A DNA stretch of 64,000 nt, from the NCBI GenBank assembly GCA_038260095.1, contig JBBSOC010000002.1, forward strand, positions 1 to 64,000, in the 5' to 3' direction. The notes below the pieces were generated by a model. The model did not search any database and was not told the DNA's origin. It saw nothing but the letters and a program-made list of their open reading frames with translations. Both the position numbers and the translations under genes were made by a program. The stretch is from QHCE01 sp038260095. GTDB lineage: Bacteria > Actinomycetota > Actinomycetes > Mycobacteriales > QHCE01. This document shows, piece after piece, positions 34,162 to 41,393 of this stretch (positions are counted from its first letter, which is position 1; the number at the start of each line of letters is the position of its first letter).

Positions 34162-34358
34162 TACGGAGATCTGATGGGCAGGTCAGCTGAACATCTGATC
34201 TCCGCGCATAGCCACCAGGAACCCACGCTCGGCCAGCCGCGGGAGGCATGTCGGAACGGAGCACCCAGGTGATCTGTTCTCGAGACGAAAAGGTGAGCGC
34301 TTGGTAACCTGATCTGGACTATGCATGACGGCGCCTCGCCAGAGGCGCCGTCTCTTTG
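34162..34358 (+). ncRNA. Candidate Ms1/scr3559-type regulatory RNA
   Basis: An untranslated stretch of about 200 bases with promoter, structure and terminator. It starts with a hairpin of 13-base arms (CGGAGATCTGATG at 34164-34176 with CATCTGATCTCCG at 34192-34204, one mismatch). A long-range stem pairs GCATAGCCA (34207-34215) with TGGACTATGC (34315-34324), and a GC-rich terminator ends it. This closed, 6S-like layout and its position upstream of ssd and the tad operon match, from memory, Ms1 (MTS2823) of mycobacteria and scr3559 of Streptomyces, abundant RNAs. Ms1 binds RNA polymerase core. Family membership is inferred from position and structure, not from alignment. Confidence 0.6.
34327..34358 (+). 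terminator. Strong intrinsic terminator of the small RNA
   Basis: Perfect 11-base arms GACGGCGCCTC (34327-34337) and GAGGCGCCGTC (34342-34352) flank the tetraloop GCCA and are followed by TCTTTG. It has the form of a factor-independent terminator on the plus strand, and no protein gene ends near it, which is why an RNA gene was sought upstream. Confidence 0.8.
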
Positions 34359-34732
34359 TATACACGGATCTTTGTCAACACTGGAGCCAAGCAATGTACT
34401 TAAATTCACCGCTGCGCCATGCAGCGATTAGAGGCCGCGCGGATAAGACCAGGCTCATGTCAGACGAAAATTAACGAAAGCGGAACCTTCTGCGCCGTCA
34501 AGCAGCTAGACTGGTCCGGCTAACCTCTCAGGTGGATCGGCCGCACGTATTCGAGCTCGCTACATCCACTGGGCTTACCCGGTGTGCATGCTCAGCAGCA
34601 GGATGTAGGCAGCCTGCACCGAGAAAATCGTCACCAAGTCATATTTAACCCGAGCCTAGTCATCCTAGACCGTCACGATTCGAACGCATAAACCTTAATT
34701 ATGCGCTGCCACTAACGAAAGGACCTGGCGCG
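34359..34732. other. Non-coding gap
   Basis: The 374 bases after the terminator show no convincing gene. A 19-codon hydrophobic frame on the minus strand near 34580-34650 has no ribosome site. The region presumably holds the promoter of the following membrane protein gene. Confidence 0.5.
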
Positions 34733-35419
34733 TTGAGTTCCCACGATGTTCCGTTTGGCGCCGAAACAGCCGTCCCGGAGTCGGCCCCTCCCTCCAATGC
34801 GCCACCAGTAGCTAAGGCCGTGATATCCCCACAGTTGCACGCTGGATCAATGCCAACGAACCCGCGCTTCAACGTCTCAGACGCACTCACTGTCGGCGGG
34901 GGGCTGATGGTGCTGCTATTTTCCTTCTTTCCTTTCGTCTCCTACAGTGATTCACTGCGGGGCCCCATTGAGCGCAGCGGGTACGACACGTGGTTTAACG
35001 CATGGCAGGCTCAAACGTTTATGGCGCCACTCACGTGGTTCGTCGTTCTAGGAGCCGTAACAGCCAGTGGGTTGAGTGCAGCTGGCTACCTGACAGGGCA
35101 TCAGCTGAAGCTATTGCGTTTTTCAGCGCCACAGCTACAAGTGATGTGCTCGGCGTTCGCCTTTCTAGTATTGCTAGGGTATGCGACTTCATCTAGATCA
35201 GTAGTCTTTGGCAGTGATTACGCCCGCTATCTTGGAGACGCTACATTCGCGCATGGAATCAACTTCTCCGCCGGTGGGTACCTCATGCTTACCTTCGCGC
35301 TAGTAACGGTGGTGGGCGCGCTACTCACGCTTTACAACGTGGGTCCTGCCTTGTTACCGCGACCGAAGCTTACTGACGCCAAGCCCGTAGATACCCAGAC
35401 ACCAAGTCCGCTTGGCTAG
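34733..35419 (+). CDS. Hypothetical four-helix membrane protein
   Basis: Not recognised. The 228-residue protein starts at a TTG with AAAGGA about 10 bases upstream. A later ATG (MPTNPRFNV, residue 40) is an alternative. A hydrophilic N-terminal tail of about 50 residues is followed by four membrane segments (about 54-74, 98-120, 133-152 and 177-200), with a loop of about 20 residues after the first (SYSDSLRGPIERSGYDTWFN). Actinobacteria often have DUF-type proteins of this kind, with Pro-rich tail and four helices. It is followed by a strong hairpin at 35443-35486. Confidence 0.7.
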   Translation: MSSHDVPFGAETAVPESAPPSNAPPVAKAVISPQLHAGSMPTNPRFNVSDALTVGGGLMVLLFSFFPFVSYSDSLRGPIERSGYDTWFNAWQAQTFMAPLTWFVVLGAVTASGLSAAGYLTGHQLKLLRFSAPQLQVMCSAFAFLVLLGYATSSRSVVFGSDYARYLGDATFAHGINFSAGGYLMLTFALVTVVGALLTLYNVGPALLPRPKLTDAKPVDTQTPSPLG

Positions 35420-35442
35420 GCAGATGGTTACCTACCATCACC

Positions 35443-35486
35443 GCCTCTCAGCTCACCTCGGGCGAGCGCGCGGTGAGCTGAGAGGC
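35443..35486 (+). terminator. Hairpin terminator downstream of the membrane protein gene
   Basis: Perfect 15-base arms GCCTCTCAGCTCACC and GGTGAGCTGAGAGGC enclose a 14-base GC-rich loop, 24 bases after the stop codon. There is no T-run, so it resembles the T-less hairpins common at actinobacterial gene ends. A smaller hairpin (GATGGT/ACCATC) precedes it at 35423-35439. Confidence 0.65.
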
Positions 35487-35560
35487 AAACAAGATAAACG
35501 TAGTCTTATCTGTACCAGCTCATCCTGTCCTGCCTCGCTAATGTCGTCTCCGCGGCCAAC

Positions 35561-36481
35561 GTGAAAGCTCCAACCAATATCAAGGCGCTACTGGTACCGG
35601 GACCTTGGTCTCACCGCTTCATCAGTGCCAACGGTAACCGTTTCCACCTTGCTGAATGTGGGAGCGGGAAGCTAGTGCTGTTTCTGCATGGTTTCCCTGA
35701 TTACTGGTGGACTTGGCGAGAGCAGCTTCCAGTTTTCGCCGCAGCTGGATACCACGCAGTAGCCATGGACCTTCGGGGTTATGGGGCTTCAGACAAACCG
35801 CCCCGTGGGTATGACGCCTACACCCTCGCAGCCGATGTGGCAGGCGTGATCCGAGCGTTAGGGCAGCGCGACGCAATACTCGTCGGGCACGACTGGGGTG
35901 GGCTACTGGGGTGGAGTGCGGCCGCGTTCCACCCACGTCTGGTCAGTAAGCTGGCCGTGATTGCGGCTGCCCATCCGCTACTGATACGTCGAGCGATGCT
36001 CGCCGACCATAAGCAACGCAGCGCACTGGCCCACATGTTTGCGTTCCAGCTTCCGCGTTTTGAATATGTGCTCACTCGCAACAATGGTGCCTACGTCAAC
36101 GCGCTGGTTCACAGGTGGGCCGGACCCCAATGGCGCACGACGAGCGCATGCGCCGAACACGCCGCCGCGTGTGTAGTGGGCATGCGCACCAATCACGTGG
36201 CATTCTGCGCGCTGGAGTACTACCGTTGGGCGGTTCGTTCGTTGACTCGGCGGAGCGGGTGGCGGTATGCCGCTCTTATGAACCAGCACATTCCTCAGTC
36301 GGTACTGCAGTTACATGGCAACGTCGACAGCTGCATTCTGCCTAGCACAGTGGCGGGAGCAGCGCGATACGTTCGAAATGAATACAACTATCAAGAGCTA
36401 AGTGGAGTGGGGCATTTCCCTCACTTAGAGGACCCCAGCCGTACAAATCGGGCGCTGCTTTCCTGGGCTGCGACACCGTAG
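35561..36481 (+). CDS. ephE: Alpha/beta hydrolase, epoxide hydrolase family (EphE-type)
   Basis: The 306-residue protein has the oxyanion block HGFPDYWWTWREQ, the nucleophile elbow VGHDWGG (Asp), and a C-terminal GVGHFPHLEDP supplying the His, typical of epoxide hydrolases. The cap region holds Tyr residues that could activate the epoxide. Its place upstream of marP matches Rv3670 (EphE). The GTG start has no clear ribosome site. The natural substrate is unknown, possibly a lipid epoxide. Confidence 0.87.
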   Translation: MKAPTNIKALLVPGPWSHRFISANGNRFHLAECGSGKLVLFLHGFPDYWWTWREQLPVFAAAGYHAVAMDLRGYGASDKPPRGYDAYTLAADVAGVIRALGQRDAILVGHDWGGLLGWSAAAFHPRLVSKLAVIAAAHPLLIRRAMLADHKQRSALAHMFAFQLPRFEYVLTRNNGAYVNALVHRWAGPQWRTTSACAEHAAACVVGMRTNHVAFCALEYYRWAVRSLTRRSGWRYAALMNQHIPQSVLQLHGNVDSCILPSTVAGAARYVRNEYNYQELSGVGHFPHLEDPSRTNRALLSWAATP

Positions 36482-36539
36482 ACTTGCAGGCAGACAGCAT
36501 TTCGCCGGCCGTACCGCCTTTGATCGCGGCACGCGACGA

Positions 36540-37733
36540 CTAATCACAGCCTTGGGTACCCACCTCACGGGTAGCGCTGCGACCAGCATCAGCAACTGGC
36601 GCTGCTTCGCGCATGCTCAGCGCATAACCGGTACTGGGATCGTCGACTGCCGCCGCGAAAATGACTCCGATAGCCGAGCCATCGGGTGAGAGCAGGGGGC
36701 CGCCCGAGTTCCCTGGCCGCACCGTGCTTCGGATCGAATAGATCTCTCGAGTTACCTGGTCACCGTAAATATCTGGGCCCCGTAGGTCGCGGTGCCCTCG
36801 AACCCGAGCAGCGACCACAGTGTATGGGTTATCGAGTGGGAAACCAATCACAATAGCGTCCGCGCCAGCAGCGACGAGACCATGCGAACTAATTGTCGGC
36901 GCAGTTAAACCCGGCGCGTACAGCACGGCAAGGTCGCGGTGCGGGTCGTAGCTCACCACACGGGCCGAATAGCGCCTACCCAGCAGCTCAACCCGAACGC
37001 TATCGGTACCGGCGACTACGTGAGCGTTGGTGAGGATGTGGTTAGGCGCGTAAACGAAACCCGTGCCCGAGAGCTGACGATCGCAGCTAGGCGCCTGGCC
37101 AACCACTTTCACCACTGAACGACGCGCCTGCCGTGCTACCGCGGACTGCGCCAATGCCGGATCTGGTGAGGCAATGGGCGGAACGTCGCTGGGGGCGAGC
37201 CCGTCGAAAATCTCGGGGAAATCTTGTTGGCGCACGGCGTCGCTGAACGAGCTGTAGGCCTTGCGCAGACCGTCGGGCATAGCCGAGTCGACAACCGACA
37301 GCACCCTTGAGTTGCGAATTTGAGCTGCCAGCCACGGTTCGGGTACGGAGGCCAGCGGCGCGGCAAGCATCCACGCCACAAGCAACATGGTGAGCGCCGA
37401 CACCACCGAACCGCCAGAGCTGTCCAGCGTTTGCAGCTGGGGGTGTTTGAGTCGTTCTCGGATTCGTGAACCAAGTGCCAGCGCTAAGCTCTGTCCGACC
37501 ACCGCAATACCGAAAGCCACCAGTAGTGCCACAAAAAGCCGCGTCGACGATGTCGCGAATCGATTAGCGACAATAGGCGCAAGCTGTAGACCTACCAACG
37601 CGCCTCCGAGGAATCCGATGAAGGAAAGCGCGCCGACGACAAAACCTTGCCGGTACCCCATCACGCCGAATGCCACCGCGGCAGCCAACAGCATGATGTC
37701 CATCAAGTCAAAGCTAAACAAGTCGCCGTTCAT
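36540..37733 (-). CDS. marP: Periplasmic serine protease MarP with CvpA-like membrane domain
   Basis: The 397-residue protein has four N-terminal membrane helices (CvpA-like) and an extracytoplasmic chymotrypsin-fold protease. The catalytic triad is His in LTNAHVVAG, Asp in YDPHRDLAVLY and Ser in RPGNSGGPL. A Cys at the start of the protease domain (QAPSCDRQ) and one near the C-terminus (TQGCD) match the regulatory disulfide described for M. tuberculosis MarP, and the length is the same. MarP is needed for survival at acid pH in M. tuberculosis. It lies 5 bases downstream of the thioredoxin-like gene. A NUDIX gene found between them in mycobacteria is absent. Confidence 0.93.
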   Translation of the reverse strand: MNGDLFSFDLMDIMLLAAAVAFGVMGYRQGFVVGALSFIGFLGGALVGLQLAPIVANRFATSSTRLFVALLVAFGIAVVGQSLALALGSRIRERLKHPQLQTLDSSGGSVVSALTMLLVAWMLAAPLASVPEPWLAAQIRNSRVLSVVDSAMPDGLRKAYSSFSDAVRQQDFPEIFDGLAPSDVPPIASPDPALAQSAVARQARRSVVKVVGQAPSCDRQLSGTGFVYAPNHILTNAHVVAGTDSVRVELLGRRYSARVVSYDPHRDLAVLYAPGLTAPTISSHGLVAAGADAIVIGFPLDNPYTVVAARVRGHRDLRGPDIYGDQVTREIYSIRSTVRPGNSGGPLLSPDGSAIGVIFAAAVDDPSTGYALSMREAAPVADAGRSATREVGTQGCD

Positions 37734-37738
37734 AACCG

Positions 37739-38332
37739 CTATCGTTCCCTATCCATGGTGACGTCAAGATAGCGCCCGATGGCTTCGCGCAGACTGGTTT
37801 CGGTGAAAATCGGACCGGAGTACACCTTGCGCAACCCTCCTGCTCTGTCGACGAATAACGTCACTGGTAGTGCGCTTACACCAAGCGCACGACGAAGCTG
37901 CCCGGAGTGGTCATACAGGTTCGGAAAGCCCATGCCCAGCTCTGCGGCTGATTCTCGGGCACGGGTGGCGGAATCTTCGGTCACCACGCCCATCACCTGT
38001 AGTGAGCCAGCCGCACTTGCGTTAACGTTCACGAACGCTGGAAGCTCCTTGCCGCAGGGGGGGCACCACGAGCCCCATAAATTAAGCACCATTGGTTTGC
38101 CGATGCTTGAGCGCAACGCAAAGCGACGCCCACTACCGTCCATGCACGGCAGCGATAGCTTCGGTAGCGGATTAGGTTCGGTGGAGATTGATGTGGTCGA
38201 CGTGGTGGGGCAGGCGGCAAAGCCTGTCAGAGACTGCCGTGCGGCTTCTGGTCGGTCAGCCTCGGCGGTGCAACCGGCTACCAAGGCTAGCGTTATCGCG
38301 ACAGCCAAGACGGCCGCGCGAAAATGACTCAC
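37739..38332 (-). CDS. TlpA/ResA-like thioredoxin lipoprotein
   Basis: The 197-residue protein has a lipoprotein signal (AVLAVAITLALVAGC) and a thioredoxin fold with active site WCPPC in LNLWGSWCPPCGKELPAF. Such proteins reduce or form disulfides outside the membrane, often for cytochrome c assembly. It corresponds to Rv3673c. It overlaps nth by 4 bases and precedes marP, whose activity depends on a disulfide, so a functional link is possible but only inferred. Confidence 0.9.
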   Translation of the reverse strand: MSHFRAAVLAVAITLALVAGCTAEADRPEAARQSLTGFAACPTTSTTSISTEPNPLPKLSLPCMDGSGRRFALRSSIGKPMVLNLWGSWCPPCGKELPAFVNVNASAAGSLQVMGVVTEDSATRARESAAELGMGFPNLYDHSGQLRRALGVSALPVTLFVDRAGGLRKVYSGPIFTETSLREAIGRYLDVTMDRER

Positions 38333-39135
38333 CGCGTTACGGCTTTCTGAGCTCGCCCTACAACGGGGTTGCCCGCAACGTCGTCGAGTTCAGCCAATAC
38401 AGCGAGCTCAGCGACCCGATTTCCTCGAAGTAGCGCCCGTGCCTCCAAGGGATCGGTGGGACCCGTTCCGTAGGAGGGGCAGTACCGCGCCAGCGCGCAA
38501 GCGCCGCAAGCCGGCTTACGCGCATGACAGATCCGACGGCCGTGAAAGATCGCACGGTGTGAAAAAAGCGTCCATTCCGACTCCGGTAGCAACGCTCCGA
38601 CGGCGTGCTCAATCTTGACTGGATCGTCATGGCGGGTCCAGCGCCATCGACGTACCAATCGGGACACGTGAGTATCAACCGTGATGCCGGGCGTGTCAAA
38701 CGCGTTACCCAAAACGACGTTAGCTGTCTTGCGGCCCACTCCAGGTAGTTGCACCAGCTCAGCCATGGTGCGCGGCAACTCACCATGGTGGCGCTCAACA
38801 AGCGCCTGGCCAAGCCCGATCAGCGAGCTGGCCTTGTTGCGAAAGAACCCAGTTGAACGGATCAGCTCCTCTAATTCCGCGCGCGCAGCGCTGGCATATG
38901 CCAGCGCATCCGGATAGCGGGCAAACAAGGTTGGAGTGACCGCGTTGACCCGAACGTCTGTACATTGCGCTGAAAGAATGGTCGCTACTGTCAGCTCCAG
39001 TGGAGTGGAGAACGCTAGTTCGCAGTGCGCATCAGGATGGAGGCGAGCAAGCTCTGCGTTTATGTCATGTGCCCGTTGGACCAGCGTTGGAGTAGGTCGC
39101 AAGCGGCGTGGGCCAGTTGCTCGCGCAGCAATCAC
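38329..39135 (-). CDS. nth: Endonuclease III
   Basis: DNA glycosylase/AP lyase that removes oxidised pyrimidines. The helix-hairpin-helix with catalytic Lys is LPGVGRKTANVVLG, the catalytic Asp is in ITVDTHVSRL, and the [4Fe-4S] cluster is C-x6-C-x2-C-x5-C (CHARKPACGACALARYC). The 268-residue length is normal. It is the first gene of a tight nth-tlpA-marP operon. The divergent crp gene begins 184 bases away. Confidence 0.95.
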   Translation of the reverse strand: MIAARATGPRRLRPTPTLVQRAHDINAELARLHPDAHCELAFSTPLELTVATILSAQCTDVRVNAVTPTLFARYPDALAYASAARAELEELIRSTGFFRNKASSLIGLGQALVERHHGELPRTMAELVQLPGVGRKTANVVLGNAFDTPGITVDTHVSRLVRRWRWTRHDDPVKIEHAVGALLPESEWTLFSHRAIFHGRRICHARKPACGACALARYCPSYGTGPTDPLEARALLRGNRVAELAVLAELDDVAGNPVVGRAQKAVTR

Positions 39136-39319
39136 TCGATCAGTTTAGAGGGCCAGCTGTCGACATCACCGGGCCGCGTCGGGCGAAAGCGTACTGAGTA
39201 GCGGTAAGTTAACGCTGCATAAGAGAGACTGGCTGGCGTGGGCCATCAAAAGCACCCCTGGTCAGGGGCGCCAATTGGCGAAAGCTCTCAATCTTGGTGT
39301 TGACGAAAGGTGTTCAGTG

Positions 39320-39994
39320 ATGGACGAGGTACTTGCTCGGTGTGGTCTATTTCAGGGCATTGCCGAGGCTGACGCGGAGGAACTTGCCAAACAGCTGGAG
39401 TTCATTGAGGTCAGCAAAGGCCACGCGATCTTCACTCAAGGCGAGTTTGGAGACAGCTTATTCATTGTGCTGCGCGGAAAAGTGAAGGTAGGGCGTCGAA
39501 CACCAGACGGTCGCGAAAACCTGCTAGCCGTGGTAGGGCCTTCCGACATTTGCGGCGAACTATCGGTATTCGACCCAGGCCCGCGCACTGCCAACGCCAT
39601 CGCGCTTACCGACTGTCGGTTGGGCCGGTTGCGACAGGATGCGCTGCGCCCTTGGGCTGCCGCGCGACCGCAGATCACCGAACAGCTGCTTCGAGTTCTG
39701 GCCAGGCGACTGCGACGCACTAACGACATGCTTGCCGACTTGATCTTCACCGACGTGCCTGGACGAGTGGCCAAGCATTTACTTCTCCTGGCCAAGCGCT
39801 TCGGTGCCCGAGAGGGAATCGCGCTACGCGTTACTCACGACCTGACCCAGGAAGAACTCGCGCAGCTGGTTGGTGCTTCGCGTGAAACCGTGAATAAAGC
39901 CCTAGCGGATTTCGCATCGCGCGGTTGGCTTCGACTAGAAGGCAAGAGTGTAGTCATCCTGGATCCAGAGCGACTAGCCCGCCGGTCCCGCTAA
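39320..39994 (+). CDS. crp: Crp/GlxR-type cAMP-responsive regulator
   Basis: Global transcription factor that binds cAMP. The ATG at 39320 gives 224 residues, exactly the mycobacterial Crp length, with GAAAGG 9 bases upstream. The open frame begins earlier at 39275. The cyclic-nucleotide pocket includes ICGELSVFDPGPRTA, the hinge is LADLIFTDVPGRVAKHLL, and the helix-turn-helix is LTQEELAQLVGASRETVNKALADFASRGW. The order nth/crp is conserved. No cyclase gene is in the window. Confidence 0.95.
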   Translation: MDEVLARCGLFQGIAEADAEELAKQLEFIEVSKGHAIFTQGEFGDSLFIVLRGKVKVGRRTPDGRENLLAVVGPSDICGELSVFDPGPRTANAIALTDCRLGRLRQDALRPWAAARPQITEQLLRVLARRLRRTNDMLADLIFTDVPGRVAKHLLLLAKRFGAREGIALRVTHDLTQEELAQLVGASRETVNKALADFASRGWLRLEGKSVVILDPERLARRSR

Positions 39995-39995
39995 T

Positions 39996-40114
39996 ATCGT
40001 TCGCCAATAGGTCCCTGCCGGCGTTCTCGACTCCTTGCGTACCCATTCCGCTTCGCTCCATTGTCGTACGCGGCGTCGTCTGCGGCCTTGGCAGATGCCC
40101 TCTTGGCGAACGAT
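39996..40114. repeat. 12-bp inverted repeats bracketing the crp-ridA intergenic region
   Basis: ATCGTTCGCCAA (39996-40007) and its exact complement TTGGCGAACGAT (40103-40114) are separated by 95 bases. Outside them lie CTAAT (39991-39995) and, after TTT, ATTAG (40117-40121). They fill the space between the convergent ends of crp and ridA. Either long-range termination structure or the remains of a small transposable element would fit. Confidence 0.55.
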
Positions 40115-40127
40115 TTTATTAGCTGGC

Positions 40128-40583
40128 TTATACCTCGACGATCATCTCTATTTCGACTGGAACGCCTAACGGCAGCTCCGCTACGCCAACGGCGCTACGC
40201 GCGTGACGACCAGCCTCACCAAATACTTCACCCAGCAGTTCGCTTGCCCCATTGATCACCATCGGCTGCTCGGTAAAACCAGGCGCAGAAGCAACGAATC
40301 CAACAACCTTTACGACTTTGCGCACGTGATCGATACCAACAAGACTGTCAATAGCAGCCAGCGCATTGAGTGCGCACTGCTTTGCCAGCGCGACGCCCTG
40401 AGCTACGGAGATTTGCGCTCCTAACTTCCCGGTCGCCAGCACAACGCCATCAGCCATAGGTATTTGCCCCGACACGTACACATAGTTTCCGGTACGCACG
40501 GCCGGAGCGTAAGCCGCCACTGGCGACACTACCGGAGGCAGCGTGATGTTTCGTTCGGCAAGTCGTACAGAAGGCAAGCTCAC
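40128..40583 (-). CDS. ridA: RidA family enamine/imine deaminase
   Basis: RidA proteins hydrolyse reactive enamines and imines formed by PLP enzymes. The 151-residue protein starts at GTG 40583, which overlaps the DUF4177 stop (GTGA), and shows GNYVYVSGQIPMADGV and a C-terminal PVEIEMIVEV. The longer open frame to 40811 overlaps the DUF4177 gene and is not homologous. It corresponds to Rv3678c. Confidence 0.9.
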   Translation of the reverse strand: MSLPSVRLAERNITLPPVVSPVAAYAPAVRTGNYVYVSGQIPMADGVVLATGKLGAQISVAQGVALAKQCALNALAAIDSLVGIDHVRKVVKVVGFVASAPGFTEQPMVINGASELLGEVFGEAGRHARSAVGVAELPLGVPVEIEMIVEV

Positions 40584-40753
40584 GAGTGGTCCTTGGGTCG
40601 TTTGAGGTAAGCAACGAGTTGATCCGCTGAAGGGCCCGGTACTACTGTCACCAGCTCCCAGCCGTCTTGTCCCCAGGTGTCGAGAATGTGTTTCGTGGCA
40701 TGAATGAGCAGGGGGACCGTGACATATTCCCATTGTGTTACTGATGTCTGCAT
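40580..40753 (-). CDS. DUF4177 small protein
   Basis: The 57-residue protein from ATG 40753 reads MQTSVTQWEYVTVPLLIH and WGQDGWELVTVVPGP, the DUF4177 pattern of one small beta-sheet unit. It overlaps ridA by 4 bases, as the counterpart does in mycobacteria (Rv3678A). The function is unknown. The two anion-pump ATPase genes that flank this site in mycobacteria (Rv3679-Rv3680) are missing, and the space upstream holds gene debris instead. Confidence 0.82.
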   Translation of the reverse strand: MQTSVTQWEYVTVPLLIHATKHILDTWGQDGWELVTVVPGPSADQLVAYLKRPKDHS

Positions 40754-40859
40754 ATCTAAACCATACCGTTGGCTCGAGTGCATGTACGTGAGAGCTGTGC
40801 TGAACTAGCACGGCCGTGTCTCCTCAACGAGTGAGAAGTATGATGTGCTTTCGTAAGAC

Positions 40860-41091
40860 TTAGCACAGCAAGAACTGCGCCAGCCAAGTCCCGAAATCGA
40901 TGGTTCATCATCGGCGGATCTCGCCCCAACTCCTTCGCGATCATCCGCCCCGACAGCTCCGCAGCAATACCACGCGAAATCTCTTCCCGTTCTTCACCAT
41001 TCAACACAACACCACGCGACATACCCAAACCCTGCCAGACAACCACACCCTCGCAACGCACTGACCACCTGACGCCGCCCAGCTTCAGCAA
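40860..41091 (-). pseudogene. IS30-family transposase N-terminal fragment
   Basis: The frame from 41091 contains MSRGVVLNGEEREEISRG and AAELSGRMIAKELGRD, matching the helix-turn-helix that opens IS30-type transposases (EEREEISRGLAAG...IARELGR). The match fails after GRD. One base out of frame the codons REIRR followed by stops can be read, as in the usual VSREIRRN. No catalytic domain or terminal repeat remains. It abuts another gene fragment near 41090. Confidence 0.65.
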
Positions 41092-41275
41092 GTTCGATTA
41101 CACAGTAGGCGCACCTCAAAAAATTTCCGCTACCAAGTACCTTGTAAGGGTCGATGTCGACGCGATCGTTTCAAGCAACGGCGAGAGTACGAAGCAAAAA
41201 AATACGAAGGAATACCCAGTGGTCAAACAAGACGGTGACTGGAAAGTCTGCCCGCAGGTTACTAAAAACAGCTAG
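41090..41275 (+). pseudogene. C-terminal remnant of a DUF4878-like protein
   Basis: The plus strand reads KFDYTVGAPQKISATKYLVR, VDVDAIVSSNGESTKQKNTK and EYPVVKQDGDWKVCPQVTKNS, then TAG at 41273-41275. The end resembles IEVVKEKDKWLVCRFKS of the intact gene downstream, so it appears to be the tail of a paralog whose front was lost where the IS30 fragment lies. No start codon or ribosome site is present. Confidence 0.6.
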
Positions 41276-41393
41276 ACAGGCCGTCAGTCTTCGGCGATTC
41301 TACGAAACGCGGGTGTCCTACGCCGAGAACCTCGGTACTGTACGGGACAGCCAGTTTACCGGCTAAGCAGATGCGAGCAAGGAGACCAGCGTC

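Noticed and set aside
34011..34409. Open frame of 132 codons on the minus strand over the small-RNA region
   Set aside because: No recognisable protein features or ribosome site. The same stretch has a promoter, hairpins and a terminator on the plus strand, so the frame is probably a shadow of a structured RNA.
34580..34650. Short hydrophobic frame (19 codons) on the minus strand
   Set aside because: No ribosome site, too short to judge, and no neighbour that suggests a leader peptide.
40584..40811. Longer N-terminus for RidA
   Set aside because: It overlaps the DUF4177 gene in another frame and has no RidA homology. The GTG at 40583 overlaps the DUF4177 stop as in coupled genes.
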